Assembly (NCBI GenBank): GCA_951812925.1
Contig: OX638372.1
Span: forward strand, 69,767,407 to 69,831,406
Length of the DNA: 64,000 nucleotides
From: Calliopum simillimum
Lineage: Eukaryota > Arthropoda > Insecta > Diptera > Lauxaniidae
Reading direction: 5' to 3'
In this document: positions 47,801 to 56,500 of the stretch, one piece after another
Layout of the letters: each line of letters begins with the position of its first letter
How positions within the stretch are numbered: the stretch's first letter is position 1
Position numbers and translations under genes: made by a program
The notes under the pieces: generated by a model
Databases searched by the model: none
Told to the model about the DNA's origin: nothing
The model's input: only the letters and a program-made list of their open reading frames with translations

Positions 47801-48019
47801 AGATTGAACAACTTCTTGTGAAGAATTAGATCTCAATCGAGATCGACGGCCGCTATTATCAGCGCCACCACTACTCGCAGGACTGGCAACTGACCCTGCT
47901 GCTAGTGGAGATTTTTGTTCTTGATTGCTAGGTGTTGGAGACGAATGGCGCGAGTTATCCGTCTGGTTCGATGAGGAATTGGATGCCGATGAGCCAGGAC
48001 GAGAATCCTCCGAATCCAT
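20677..48019 (-). CDS. ZC3H18: ZC3H18 orthologue, CCCH zinc-finger protein (six coding exons)
   Basis: Nuclear adaptor that, in animals, connects the cap-binding complex and ARS2 to RNA export or exosome decay. Exons: 48019-47255, 45775-44978, 44914-44386, 23451-23272, 21085-20939, 20870-20677. All junctions are GT/AG and phases match, giving 870 residues. Ser/Asp-rich N-terminus; acidic stretch with EEGEV at about 336-340, resembling ARS2-binding motifs; one CCCH finger (C357, C365, C371, H375) in the context CTWGMSCRFLHPG, as in vertebrate ZC3H18. Then AWERGLRTAKEMMRKANKRK, an Arg/Ser-rich region (exons 3-5), and a C-terminal coiled-coil-like end REELLKQLRAVEDAIAKKRS that is close to the human C-terminus. 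The ATG at 48019 has A at -3 and G at +4; an upstream in-frame GTG is not a plausible start. Introns are 1479, 63, 20934, 2186 and 68 bp; intron 3 is swollen by transposons. A 5' UTR exon was not identified. Confidence 0.93.
20939..21085 (-). CDS. ZC3H18: ZC3H18 coding exon 5
   Basis: 147 bp, acceptor TTTTTAAG and donor AAG/GTAAGA. Ser-rich (SSDSSASESGSDSGSSSSES), then Arg/Lys-rich ERAPVKRARPLDKV. Both ends are phase 1 and join exons 4 and 6 in frame. Confidence 0.88.
21086..23271 (-). other. ZC3H18 intron 4
   Basis: 2186 bp between exons 4 and 5. Contains the mariner remnant at 21550-22069, apparently inside another repeat whose ends (about 21246, ATATGGGGCATTCCAT, and about 22513, ATGGAATGACCCATGTAT) are inverted. 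The remainder is unrecognised. Confidence 0.75.
21550..22069 (+). pseudogene. Mariner transposase C-terminal remnant
   Basis: Translated segments read NSEYYYNLLDQLKEKIREKK, IIFHQDKAPCHKGILTMAKV and FELLEHSSYSPDLTPSDF, then in another frame SNDEIITVVEAYFAALPDSH. This is the mariner catalytic core: the second and third aspartates of the DD34D triad (HQD and SPDLTPSD) are present. The N-terminal half with the first Asp and the DNA-binding domain is missing, and a shift near 21840 breaks the end. The right terminus is probably at about 22069 (GATCAACCTAGTA); no matching left inverted repeat is visible. Antisense to the host gene. Confidence 0.85.
23272..23451 (-). CDS. ZC3H18: ZC3H18 coding exon 4
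   Basis: 180 bp with acceptor TTTATCAG and donor CAG/GTAAGT. Encodes NRRSPVAKRRGRPSVSPIID followed by KRSAYSPVHKRKKPSPIPKK. Only this frame is open, and it completes the Ser codon split at the end of exon 3, which lies 20.9 kb upstream. Confidence 0.9.
24168..24213 (+). mobile_element. RTE LINE 3' tail fragment
   Basis: ATGCTCCTCCAAGGAGTTAA with AGGAGAATACATACATACAT: only the last ~45 bp of the RTE element, with one substitution in CTAGG. An extreme 5' truncation. Confidence 0.8.
24418..25334. mobile_element. 0.9-kb fold-back element
   Basis: Inverted arms: left TAGTACAATCATTTGG..., right ...CCAAATGACTGTACTA. Long internal matches include TCGAGTCGTGTTCGCTCGCG with CCGCCATATTGG, CAGTTTTTTACAAATATCTC and TGTGGCGCAATATTGTAGCT, each present again in reverse complement at about 25100-25315. 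No coding capacity. Related sequence (AGATATTTGCAAAAAAACTG) abuts the LTR element at about 26640. Confidence 0.7.
25335..26683. other. Repeat-derived DNA between the fold-back and LTR elements
   Basis: Contains a small hairpin at 25446-25526 built of TTCCGGAA and TTCCCGAAATGA half-sites. A stretch related to the inner part of the fold-back element ends exactly where the 3' LTR starts. The overlapping ORFs at 26207-26627 are not supported. Confidence 0.4.
26684..29476 (-). repeat. 3' LTR (2793 bp)
   Basis: Plus-strand ends TGTAATGGATTTAAACTC and CTTATATTCA, that is TGAATATAAG...TTACA on the element strand, keeping the TG...CA rule. It matches 38398-41189 almost base for base. The 60-codon ORF found identically in both LTRs is a by-product of this identity. 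Confidence 0.93.
29529..31540 (-). pseudogene. pol: Pol, 3' part: RT connection, RNase H, integrase (frameshifted)
   Basis: Continues from the LINE junction: ANLTINVAKSKF, EIKYLGFIIGEG, RSFLGLSGWYRRFI. RNase H: FILQCDASFVGLG, LECLAVVEGIKKF, VITDHASLQWLM. Integrase: HHCC zinc region (HCGIAKTMEKLKRHFFWP, NCETCKC), then core motifs CLDILGPYP, ILTDNGVQF and SSERVNR for the D,D,E triad, and a C-terminal domain (KRKLGASYYELSSENGKILG). A single-base shift near 30255-30290, just after VDYLSKFVFFAP in a T-rich run, breaks the integrase core between the first and second Asp. It ends about 50 bp from the 3' LTR. Confidence 0.88.
31541..34976 (+). mobile_element. RTE-clade LINE, near full length, inside pol
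   Basis: A 3.4-kb non-LTR retrotransposon inserted opposite to the host retroelement. It starts TTACCCCTGCGGGTAAGGGG with a 5' UTR of about 370 bp and ends with GGAGTTAAAGGAGAATACAT and the (ACAT)n tail typical of RTE. The host frame CAC-TT...GCC-AAT can be rejoined with no duplicated target sequence, so there is no obvious target-site duplication and a few bases may be lost. Four other partial copies of this family occur in the window. Confidence 0.9.
31914..34947 (+). pseudogene. RTE LINE ORF: endonuclease and reverse transcriptase (71-bp deletion)
   Basis: The first part (31914-33881) has a full EEP endonuclease: GSWNVRTL, LSECRWNG, VMGDLNAKVG and GSDHHLL. The RT start follows (NNKAAGIDQITAELLK, LVKLPKKGD, YRGITLLS). 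The frame breaks at about 33832, where a 71-bp segment present in the second copy (50998-51068) is missing between two TCGAA repeats. The second part (33820-34947) carries DYSTAFDSV (motif A), GVRQGCLLSPSLF (B) and DYADDICLL (C), then GCETWLVTEQ, the GHTLRKPH region and the terminal W..FILALCSS. All catalytic residues remain; only the deletion kills it. Confidence 0.9.
34977..36361 (-). pseudogene. pol: Pol, 5' part: protease and reverse transcriptase (cut by LINE)
   Basis: Open in the -1 frame relative to gag from about 36361, past the gag stop. Protease: VALLDSGATISCLG (DSG active site). RT: LCLDSREVNKHTLKDAYPLP, ITGLDMKHAFWQIPL (motif A), MPFGLCNAPQTL (motif B), FIYLDDLLILSD (motif C, YLDD). 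The reading frame then runs into the 3' tail of the inverted RTE LINE after QEVALHL, so the protein cannot continue into RNase H. Apart from that insertion the domain looks intact. Confidence 0.9.
36292..37935 (-). CDS. gag: Gag protein with N-terminal RING-H2 finger
   Basis: 547 residues from the ATG at 37935 (the in-frame TTG two codons upstream is not used). Residues 32-72 form a complete RING-H2: C32, C35, C50, H52, H55, C58, C69, C72 (CGVC, CKHKFHKDC, CPQC). A Ser/Asn/Arg-rich linker follows, then a capsid-like region (about 300-450) with WRLKFDGTEKGITINEFIYR, AQDWFWKF and FRKRYET, as in Ty3/gypsy Gag. A nucleocapsid knuckle CWNCDKLGHRYDDC (CX2CX4HX4C) lies at about 487-500 with a second Cys-rich motif after it. 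The frame is intact. A RING in this position is unusual; ubiquitin-ligase activity is possible but is only inference. The pol frame lies at -1 and overlaps the 3' end by about 70 nt. Confidence 0.9.
   Translation of the reverse strand: MTDVLADIIEDIMAVRHSGENLPLLNFNDTFCGVCHEDMKLDQFLSVTSCKHKFHKDCLINHLKNTNACPQCGQTCVVSSLSGNSQSLQDLFAASGNDRNNILETDNSNPSNSAHNRKQTSRNYKQGKNRATPGPNRAVTRSMSENPSNVVFQRRESRTNSPRVSIPNFLDNNGNAVSLEPTSLGHIEVLSIAQSIAHAQHQDLLQQLPALISATVEQTLQRRLQSVTINNQNNSENRQDSPIRNNIQNPLANSLLGESQRPTRENNRLSLPPEKVSNIILNWRLKFDGTEKGITINEFIYRLQSLTEQNLANDYRLLCDNLHLLFVGKAQDWFWKFHSSHRQFSWDTFCSEFRKRYETNLTDFDVWEKIRKRKQADNESFEDYHTAIEELSYRLQNEMSEVELVDILMRNSKPNLRYELLHLNIRTMSKLREEVRKHEAFFSEPTLSKAKPQWQRGHLAEMVDENLDKDLGKEVFEIQRSRTGLTCWNCDKLGHRYDDCLEQRKIFCYGCGKKNVFKPKCDACNPSENRKRDASSNTIMTHPSNFH
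38376..38393 (-). other. Primer binding site, lysine tRNA
   Basis: The plus strand reads GCCCCACGTTGGGCGCCA, which is the 3' end (with CCA) of fly-type tRNA-Lys as I know it. On the element strand its complement starts TGGCGCC, four bases after the 5' LTR end. This fixes both the LTR boundary and the element's orientation. Confidence 0.9.
38398..41189 (-). repeat. 5' LTR (2792 bp)
   Basis: Partner of the 3' LTR. Differences by eye: G/T near 28037 versus 39750, G/A in GTAAT(G/A)TTAT, a T-run length/substitution change near 40640, and two changes near 40712-40725. It should carry the element promoter and polyA site; their positions were not resolved. Confidence 0.93.
41190..41483. other. Unrecognised intronic sequence
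   Basis: Right flank of the LTR element up to the LOA-type LINE 3' end. No feature seen; it does not repeat the sequence left of 26684. Confidence 0.4.
41484..42955 (-). pseudogene. LOA/I-type LINE fragment: RT thumb and RNase H
   Basis: From 42955 downward: KAYVAFYSCKRLFGKRWGLK, YKAIIRPILMYGILLWW and RVQRVACLSVTGAFKTTAT (RT C-terminal region). An RNase H domain follows (YTDGSKLDIGTGSGIYS, a YIDSQAAIKAI segment in a shifted frame, CWVPGHSKFEGNEIED), then the distal region ICNYIRSFWP-like to HGNPCISFRFLKH. A TGA replaces an Arg codon near 42625 and a frameshift falls near 42330. 5'-truncated. The 3' end lies next to TTAGGTTAGGTTAGGTTA (41484-41501). LOA-clade membership is inferred from wording. 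Confidence 0.82.
42956..43402. other. Unrecognised intronic sequence
   Basis: No ORF or repeat termini recognised between the LOA-type LINE and the TIR element. Confidence 0.4.
43403..44021. mobile_element. 0.62-kb TIR element (MITE) in intron 3
   Basis: Terminal inverted repeats CCCCTATTGCGTATCGAAAC and its complement, with subterminal GAAACGAAACC-type repeats (TGGTTTCGTTTC left, GAAACGAAACC right). No ORF. Superfamily and target duplication unclear. Confidence 0.65.
44386..44914 (-). CDS. ZC3H18: ZC3H18 coding exon 3 (RS-rich)
   Basis: Starts VVPFGRHTQYQEPAAG after a 63-bp intron. It runs through YGRSTRYRELPPHRMPQYED into an Arg/Ser-rich tract (GDKRRRDRRSYSSNSSYSSS) and ends KRPRRSP with one base of a split Ser codon at a GTAAGT donor. 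Confidence 0.92.
44978..45775 (-). CDS. ZC3H18: ZC3H18 coding exon 2 (CCCH zinc finger)
   Basis: Residues 256-521. Acidic region, then the CCCH finger VCRFYTRGQCTWGMSCRFLH (CX7CX5CX3H) and PGVTDKGNYTMFD. The WERGLRTAKEMM segment and LTLSPDELEKDPYYLKE follow. Acceptor TTCAG at 45776, donor GTAAGT at 44977; both phase 0. Confidence 0.93.
45776..47254 (-). other. ZC3H18 intron 1
   Basis: 1479 bp, GTAAGA...TTCAG. Contains the hairpin MITE at 46656-46779. The 84-codon ORF at 46338-46592 (minus) shows no family resemblance. Nothing else recognised. Confidence 0.8.
46656..46779. mobile_element. Palindromic hairpin MITE, copy 1
   Basis: The two outer halves are exact inverted copies: CAGTGTGCCAGACGGTTCAA with ATCTACGCTTTTTTATCCGT, and the reverse complement ending GAACCGTCTGGCACACTG. 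The centre holds a second palindrome (GTTACGGATCCGTTACGGGT ... CGTAACGGATCCGTAACG). It lies in ZC3H18 intron 1. The same family occurs at 57174-57281. Confidence 0.75.
47255..48019 (-). CDS. ZC3H18: ZC3H18 coding exon 1
   Basis: Residues 1-255, starting MDSEDSRPGSSAS. Almost entirely low-complexity Ser, Asn, Arg and acidic residues (for example KSDSESSSSSSSSSDNEDDD), typical of a disordered nuclear protein. It ends DQKKNQLK at a GTAAGA donor, phase 0. Confidence 0.9.
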
Positions 48020-49378
48020 GATGACCACGGCTGGCTTTCGTGAAGATCAGATTGCTATTAAGATATAGATTCAATTTATTAGAACACTATTTTGAAAAAT
48101 GCAAATTTAAGTAGTAGAAATTAAGGAAAAAAGAAAAATCACAATAAATATGTTAAAGCATTAAATTCGACACCAGGATGGAGTCAAATTTCCCTCTTAA
48201 TTTATTACGGTTAAATTTAATTGTCCTTTTCACACAATATTTAAGTGAAATCGATTTTTTGTGAACGATTATTATACATTTCCTTCAACGCTATATGGTT
48301 GCACCAAAATACTCCTAATCTTGGGACAAGAAAAATAACTTAAATAGGTTTCTTTTAACAAATACCTTTTTCAAAAAAAAAAAAGCGCTATTTAAAGGAT
48401 TTTTACACAAAGTTGTTTAAATTAAGATTTATGTTTTGGGTTTTTGGTATTTGGTCACACACTTGTTTATCGATGGGTTAAAGCACACATGTTGTGTGTT
48501 TTCAGTACAAACTACTGCTCTGTTGCTCTTGAAGGCAAAATTGATATTTTTAAGTTTAAAATCTGTGAATTAGAAGAGACTGCATTTACTTAAAAACTTT
48601 CAAAAACCTCTAACCAAAAAAAATATTTTCAGTCATACAATATGTGTGCTTTAAGCCCATCGATATATTTAATTCCTGAAAAAAAAGGTATCTACACATT
48701 TTTCTTTGAAGACACACATCTAGCATAATCTTCAAAATGCCATTCAGAAACAGAATTTCAAGATGTAGAAACACAAATATACAAAGCAATATTTATATCG
48801 CTTCCTTTTGTCCAGGCAGAAATTAAGTTTTACCAACTGTTCCGTGGAAATGGACAATGTCATTGAAAATCATAGAAAGTTAACATACCAATTGAGGCGC
48901 ATGTAAGAACGTCGTAAGTCAACTGTGGGCGTTTTTGCGCACATTGCTTTTTTGGAAGTTTTGGTCCTCAACGACTATATGTGTACTTAATTGTACAAAT
49001 CACTTCATTGTACAAATCACTTCTTATTCGTCATTCGACAACAACCAAAAATTTCTTTAATATGAGTTATAATTGTACATACACAACTAAAATATCGATA
49101 CCTTAGAGCGCTATAGTCCTATCTCCATTTTTCCAATTGTTGGGAAATGCAAAAAGAAGACTTCAAACAGTGGTTATTTAGGATTGGCTGCTATTTTGAT
49201 ATAACGATACATGCAATATTTTTACCTATAGTATATTTTAACATAATTTAATGTTTTTAACCAATTTTATTAATTTCTAACGAAATGCCAGCCAATTTAT
49301 AGTATTACTTTTGCCCTTGTATAGAATTCCACTACTATTAAAAAACGACGTACTTAGTACATTTTTTGAATTTTTTCC
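48020..49378. other. 5' flank of ZC3H18
   Basis: Expected to contain the promoter and 5' UTR, but I could not place a TATA box, initiator or untranslated exon with confidence. AT-rich, with no other gene recognised. Confidence 0.4.
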
Positions 49379-49575
49379 ACTAAAATGTCGTAAAAAGTCT
49401 TGAAACGCGTAGAAAACACGAAAAACACGATTTTTTTTTTTTTTTGAATTTTTGGTTCCAACAAACAAAAGTGGAGCATTGGGTGTAACCAAATTTGTTC
49501 ACTAAAATGTCGCAAAAAGTCATGAAACGCGAAGAAAACCCGAAAAAACGAAGATTTTTTTTAAAAATTGTATTA
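49379..49575. repeat. Tandem duplication of about 120 bp
   Basis: CACTAAAATGTCGTAAAAAG with TCTTGAAACGCGTAGAAAAC, followed by CGAAAAACACGATT at 49379-49433, repeats from 49499 as CACTAAAATGTCGCAAAAAG with TCATGAAACGCGAAGAAAAC. The T-rich ORFs here are shadows of this. Confidence 0.65.
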
Positions 49576-49684
49576 ACTGTGATCATTTACTCATTTTGTT
49601 AGCATTAATTGAATAAATTTGTTTTCCAAGGTTCAAATGATGGTTTGTGCTTTGTACACCAAATAGAAAGGCGTTACGAAAAAA

Positions 49685-49775
49685 ACGAAATAACGCCCAA
49701 ATAATTTTCATACAAATATGATTAGTTATGGCCCAAATTCATATGAAAATAGTTTGGGCGTTATTTCGATTTTGT
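49685..49775. repeat. Short inverted repeat
   Basis: CGAAATAACGCCCAAATAAT with TTTCATA at the left is matched by TATGAAAATAGTTTGGGCGT with TATTTCG at the right; GGGCGTTATTTC recurs once more at about 49782. Confidence 0.6.
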
Positions 49776-49918
49776 TTTTGGGCGTTATTTCACTGGGCGT
49801 TTTTTCCTAACGCCAAATAAAAACTTTAATTTGTAATATCTCGAAAAGCCAATAATCAAACAATAATTCATTAATAAAAATAAAATAGAATTTAATATGT
49901 TACTAGCAATCGAACACT

Positions 49919-49971
49919 TTATTGGCTTATGCTCCTCCTAGGAGTTAAAGGAGAATACATACATACATACA
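49919..49971 (+). mobile_element. RTE LINE 3' tail fragment
   Basis: Last ~50 bp of the RTE family (TATTGGC, ATGCTCCTCCTAGGAGTTAA, AGGAGAATACATACATACAT), sitting 0.6 kb upstream of a longer copy. Confidence 0.8.
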
Positions 49972-50551
49972 ATACCACACGATTTTAACCCATTTACTGC
50001 GGCTGTTTGAGTTTTCGAACAGCAAATTTTGGTCATTTTCATACGCATTTTTTCTGTGTGGTAATTTAGATGAAGCTTCATGATATGTACCATATTATAG
50101 TTGGTTAAATTAGCTTTCAGAAAAATATGATTTCGGTCAACCCCCTTCCTCCCTTTGGGCCACAGCTGGTGGTTGAAAAATACCTTATGGGCAGACTTAT
50201 TTTTAATGCGTGATTTGTTTCCAAAAGCATTGACAGACCCGGAAAAATTACTGTTCGAATCGAAATCGAACAGTGGCGGGAAATCTATATAGTCTGGCCA
50301 AAACTCGAAAATTTAAAAAAAAAATTTTTTTTTTGATTTTGTTTGGCTCAAGAAAAATTTTTAATAATGGAACATATTAAGAGTGGCCCTCACACACAAG
50401 TATTTTTTAAATCGCATTTTCTCAAAGACCGCTTAAGTGAGTAAGACGAAATATACGCCACATCATCTTTAAATTAAAAGGCACTACAAAATCTCTATAA
50501 GTTTTATTTAAAGTGGCCCTCATTAAAAAATAATATCAAATAGCATTATCT
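49972..50551. other. Non-coding spacer between two RTE copies
   Basis: AT-rich, with a duplicated phrase AGTGGCCCTCA (about 50383 and 50511). Nothing else recognised. Confidence 0.4.
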
Positions 50552-52209
50552 CTAAAGAGATGGAAAGAGTATTTTTGTGATATACTGAATCCCATGACTA
50601 CCACATCCCCGCAACCAGAATCACCAACTACAACTGCTGCAGTGACTCGCAGTAGTAGCCGAATACAAACACCGTCGCCTACAATCGATGAAATAGTGAA
50701 AGCTATCCAAAGCATGAAAAACAACAAGGCCGCCGGTATAGATCAAATAACAGCTGAACTGCTAAAGGCATGCCCCATAACATCAGCTAAAATTCTGCAT
50801 CCTCTGCTCACCAAAATCTGGAGCGAAGAGCGTTTGCCAGAAGATTGGCTACATGGCATGTTAGTCAAATTTCCGAAAAATGGTGGCTTAAGCGAGTGCC
50901 GAAACTATAGGCATTACCTTGCTCTCAGTACCATCAAAAGTATTGACGAAAGTGCTTCTGAACAGGGTAAACGAAAAACTTGATTCGGCCATTCGAAAGC
51001 AGCAAGCAGGATTCCGGCGAAACCGATCATGCGTGGATCAAATCAACACCCTCAGAATAATTGTCGAACAATCATGCGAGTGGCGTGCAGCACTTCAACT
51101 TGTCTTCGTAGACTATAGCACTGCCTTCGACAGTGTCTCCCGAGAAAACATTTGGGTCTCACTGCAACGAAGAGGTATTGCCGCAAAGGCCATAAACTTA
51201 GTTCGTGCACAATATGAAGGCTTTAAATGCGGTGTGTTACACAATGGGTTGTTGTCACCGATATTCACCACTAATTCAGGCGTACGGCAGGAGTGTTTAC
51301 TATCACCATCACTCTTCCTTATCGTTCTTGATGATATCCTAGATAAAGCTCTTAATAAGGCAAAAGGGGGATCCAATGGAACTTTACCGAACATCTGGAA
51401 GATCTCGACTACGCTGACGACATCTGCCTCTTATCGTCCAAACATTCAGATATGCAAAGCAAAATTGAAGACCTTGTCTTGGAATCACAAACGGCCGGTC
51501 TAAAAATCAACGTATCCAAGACTAAAAGCATGAATCTAAACGCAAGCAATGACATCACGTTTAGAGCTGGCAGTGATGATATCGGAAACGTCGATAGCTT
51601 CACGTATTTAGGCAGCATTATCTCCATGGATGGTGGAACAAAAGAGGATATCAACTCAAGAATAGCAAAAGCAAAAGGCGCGTTTGCTCAACTGAACTGA
51701 AAATATGGTCTTCATCCGTTATATCCACCAAAACGAGAGTGCGCATTTTTGATTCGAATGTGTAATCGGTTTTGTTATATGGGTGCGAAACGTGGCTTGT
51801 TACTGAACAACTAACGAACAAGCTGCAAGTATTCGTTAACAAATGCTTAAGGCGAATACTAAAGGTTTGGTGGCCTCGCACTATATCAAAGGCCGAGCTA
51901 CATCAAAAATGGAATCTGAGGGCTATAGCAATCGAGGTCAAGCTGCGGAAATGGAGATGGATTGGTCACACTCTCCGAAAACCACACAGCGAAGTTTGTC
52001 GCCAGGCCCTTGAGTGACATCCACAAGGTAGTAGAGCACGTGGTAGACCCAAAACCAACTGGAAGAGGTCGCTGGAAAAGGAAATCCAAGAATCGGGAAA
52101 GTCGTGGCAAGAGATTAAAGTCATCGCAAGGGATCGTGACAACTGGAGAGATTTCATATTGGCTCTATGCTCCTCCTAGGAGTTAAAGGAGAATACATAC
52201 ATCATACAA
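50552..52209 (+). pseudogene. RTE LINE, 5'-truncated second copy
   Basis: Close relative of 33380-34976, lacking the endonuclease. It keeps the 71-bp segment missing from the nested copy (KQQAGFRRNRSCVDQINTLR). RT motifs DYSTAFDSV and a GVRQECLLSPSLF with Gly changed to Glu are present, but the YADD region is out of frame. Lesions: a 2-bp loss near 50909, an indel near 51362, a 2-bp gain giving a stop near 51699, a TAA near 51763, and a TGA near 52016. It ends in GGAGTTAAAGGAGAATACAT. Confidence 0.9.
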
Positions 52210-53439
52210 CGATTCACACGGATTTTACACCAAGATAGATAAAGAGAGGGGTAAGTATGTTAGTGCAAAATGTTAAGGGGGAAAATGCAGCACTGGGGCA
52301 CTCTGGAAGCCCTGGAAGTGGGGAAAAAATTTTATAAAAATATTTTTGCCCGAATATCCACAAATTTTAAAATATTTTTTTTTTTTGCAGGAGTGCCCCC
52401 TAAGGAGAGGATATAGGGGTGGATATGTTTAGGAAAAATATTAATGGGGAAAAAATAATGGGTGTCGATCTCACATTTTATTCCCTGACACCTGGGCAGC
52501 TATGGAACTATCTGTCGATCATCCCCACATTTTCATAAACTTTGACCTCGATAAGTCGCCACTAACATCTTTCAATCCAATAAAGGGTTGTAGCGTATCC
52601 AAATCGAAAAATGCAGTTAATCATGTCTGATATGCATATTGGATACAAGAGCTGAATTGTGCAAAACCGCCATTGTTCGCCTTTTCGAACAGTCCCCCAT
52701 AGGAAAACTGTATCAAGTTAAAAATTTTGGAAAACGGATTCGAGCTTTTTGGGTCATAATTACTTTAGAAAGATTACTTTAAATTCTAGATTCAAACTTT
52801 TATTTGACGCGGTAGAAAATGGGTTAAGTATCAACACTAAAGTAGATAATAATAAAAAATACGAATTTATAGTGCTATCAAAAACATATCATATGGAAAA
52901 CAAAGTATAGATTAGAGACTTTCAAAATGAATTGTGTCTGTCATACTCAACTACTTAGAAGTGGTTACGAAGCTAAATTCTTCAAAATCGAAACTGACCG
53001 AAAAAAATTTCAGAAAACGGACATTCAAATTACGTTAACTTATTGGTTATATCCGTAAGTATTACAAACACTTTTTTTGGTCTTCGACACTCGCCTAAGG
53101 TAAATTATCTAACGTTTTACTAAGTTAATTCAAAATATTATCTTTATATGAAAAAATATCTTATGCTGCACAACTATTTTGTTGTCTATTTTCTCGTTCA
53201 TAAATTTTATTAAATTAATGCAATCTTTTCTTTAGTCTGACTAAATCCTGGTAGGAACATAGTTTTTGTCCAGTCCATCCCAAAATAATTTTTTATCATC
53301 ATTACTGTAAAAGTTTTCTTTAAAATAGAGTACCGTTATATGTAAGTCAGGATAGAACAACATTTTTTTGTCATGATATGATATTAAAGATAGTTACTGC
53401 AAGATTAAGTCATACTAATTATTATTTTAAGGATTTTTT
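52210..53439. other. Non-coding, nothing recognised
   Basis: Contains GGGG-rich stretches near 52280-52460 and AT-rich sequence beyond. No ORF with family resemblance. Confidence 0.4.
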
Positions 53440-53577
53440 TAAGTTTTTCGGCTTTGGAGAATCCCACTGAAATTTTCCGTAGAATATTTTTGTAAAACAC
53501 ATTAACCCATTGTAACAAAGTTTTTGCAAGCAAAACAGGGGTCAAAAAGAACCATCAAAACAAGGTACAATGGGTTG
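53440..53577 (-). repeat. Dispersed repeat family, copy C
   Basis: Reverse-strand relative of copies A and B: AACCCATTGTACCTTGTTTT, TTTTTGACCCC, TACAATGGGTTAA, TTTTACAAAAATATTC, AAAATTTCAGT, CCAAAG, AAAAACTTAA in that order. Confidence 0.55.
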
Positions 53578-56500
53578 AGATGCTTAAGTGAATTGTTTAT
53601 TGCGTTATTTCATGGTGTCCTTAGAATAACAAGTTTATCCGAAATCAAGATTTAGAGTGTTACGCTGGAGTGAAATTTCGAAAATACGTATCTTGTTGGC
53701 ATTATAGCTAAAAAAGTAATATGTGGTTGATTTTAGGTTTCGGATTTTATTTTTTTATAATATACTTTGATTCAAGACAAAAAATTTGAGATGTCGCACA
53801 ACTCATTCCAAGCATTTTTGAGATCGTAACAAAATAAAAACAGCATCAAGCCAAGATTTTGCATAATCGACGTTGCGTGATCTCTAAATGAACTTCAAAA
53901 AAATTCTCAGCTCACTTATTTGACACCCTTTTTTATATTTTTTGGGGTAATAGTGGTTTTTCCAAAAAATGTTGATGCATTTCCCAAAATTGAATCCAAG
54001 CAACCCAAATGTTGTATTTTTGTAAAAGCCATAAATTTATAAATAATTTTGGTACTACTATTTTTTGTTAAAATTTTGCTACGTCCATCCCACAAACTTT
54101 AGTGCATAATTAATTTGTTAACAATGATCCCAAAAATTTTTAAACATTTCTTCAAAATATGAAGCATTGATAATAAGTATACATTTATTTTGTTAACCCT
54201 GTTTAAATTATTTCGTAGAAATATCAAACTGAAAATATGTCCAAAAAGCAATAAATTTTTTGTGCCCCGTCCATCCCAAACTTTTTGAACATTCTTCGGA
54301 ACATAGGCTTCACTATAAGTTTGTGTGGTTCATACCTCTAAATCACCACTTTCTATCATTCTACGACATGTCCCGTCCATCCCCTTTAAATGACCGAAAT
54401 GTAATAATGCTAAGTTATCACAAAATTCTCCACGGTTCTCCGGAAGCCCAGATTTTCTTTTAAAATGGTTTGGGATTCATCAAATGTTCTTTGAAATGGA
54501 CCAAATTTTACATGGTGCTTATTTATGTACATCAAAAGTAACAAAAGTACAAATTTGAACCAGTCCACCATCCATCTTTGAAATTCGAGAAAAAGCCATT
54601 TATCAACTATGTATCAGAAGAGTTGAAGAGGCCCCGCCATATACATTTTGAAATGCGGGCGACTTTAGATTAATCCATTTCACAAAGGTTTTTGATTATT
54701 TAACAAGCCTACCAAATGATATTCAAATACATATGTGAATTGCAATAAATTGTATTCAAACGAATAAAAGCTAGTCATATTTTATAAAATACATAACTAT
54801 GTATTAAACTAAATTGAACTAGATATCAAAACTGTACCATCGCCCATCTTAAGAGTTGTGAACCATGATTTTCAACAAAAGCATTTGGCATAATCCACGG
54901 CACAGACGGTAACATTAACTATATTAAAGATAAATAGATTGAAATATGTATGATTAACATAATTGGTACTTAGACATAGCAACCTCAAAAACACACCCTG
55001 TAGTTTTAAAACTTTTATAAAACGTTGCTACAGATTTTCCACTTCAAGTTTAAACTTTTCCACACTACATTGATATATTTTTGTACCCGCAGCAGCTATC
55101 GATATGAAACTTAGTACCTATATGGATGAATATTGTGTCTACCAAACACCTACCAAAATGTGGAGGGGTTTGGACAAGGGGGCGTAGCACCCACTTACAA
55201 AAAAATTAATGTGTATTAATAACAATTTTACTGTGTACATATTACATCCTTGTCGATTTTACTAGCTTATTAAATCAGCAAACGCATAATCTATCTTTTT
55301 ATTTAACGAATATTTATTATTTATTGTGCACCAATTTTGAATCTAATGGAGGAAGCTTTCCCTAAAATTGGAAAAGGTTTATTTTGATTTGGAAAAAGAT
55401 CAATATGATGTGGAAAAGGTTCAACTTAAGAGTGGAAAATCTGTCTTTGTGATTTTAGACGAAAGTACGACTTAAAACAAATGTCCTGCCAATAATTACA
55501 ATGAACCTGAAATTGATATAAACTTGGAGATAACGTAAAAGTTTTGATTAATCCTCCAATATCTACTTATCATCTTTTTATAAACCATACCGCATAAAAC
55601 CGCATTTTTCGATTTCGTTACTAACTCCACATTCCAGTCAAAGGATCATCATATTGGTATGGACAATAAATAATGCGGCCACATTTAAGATAACGCGGAC
55701 TGCATCATAAACATTTTACTATAAATTATGTTGGCCAAGGTAGCCCTATAAAAATACCATTAAAGCGTGGATTTTTGTTTTGAACAAATTTGTTTGTAAG
55801 TGTAGGTTTTTTTTACGATAGATACTAGGTTGCACCATTTTTTTCTTATTTAGTGAGCGCTCAATCAAAACCTTCATTTCGTCGGCAACTTCAGTCGCTT
55901 CAGTTTTTTAAGTTTCAATTTCTAATTGACCGTGTTTGTTCTTAAATTATTGGGAACATTTTGCTTTATCTGTCAATAAATTCTTACCTTTTTCATTTTA
56001 GAAATTTTGTCTCGGACACTTCACCAGTAATATATTTAACTTTTTTAAACTTAATGACAACAAACAATAACAATTAAATAATTTAAAAAATAAATTATTT
56101 ACAACAGTCTTGCTGAATTTCAACGCGTATTTGACGAATTTCCCGTAAGCTTAACAAAACTTTACAAACTTTTACGTTTACTTTAAATAATTGAATACAT
56201 TTAACATTTCTCGCACTTTTTGTCCGCTTACTTTACTCGGTTATAATTAAAGTGTACTTTTTTAACTTTTTTCAACTACACATTGCTTGACGATATTCGT
56301 AAGGGGGAAATAGAAATTTATTTTTGATTTATTTCGTACATTAGCCTCCATAAGTTTGTGGAGTCTTACCTGCTGCGTACGAAAGGAGTCGCGAGTGCAA
56401 GTGGGCCGCAATCAGAGGCACAATAATTGTAGAACTGAAGACTCGAGTCGACGTTGACAATGAAAAATTTCCGTGGCATTCACTTTTCGGACAAATATTT

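Noticed and set aside
48020..48028. Upstream GTG start for ZC3H18 giving three extra residues
   Set aside because: A GTG is not an expected eukaryotic start; the ATG at 48019 has a good Kozak context (A at -3, G at +4).
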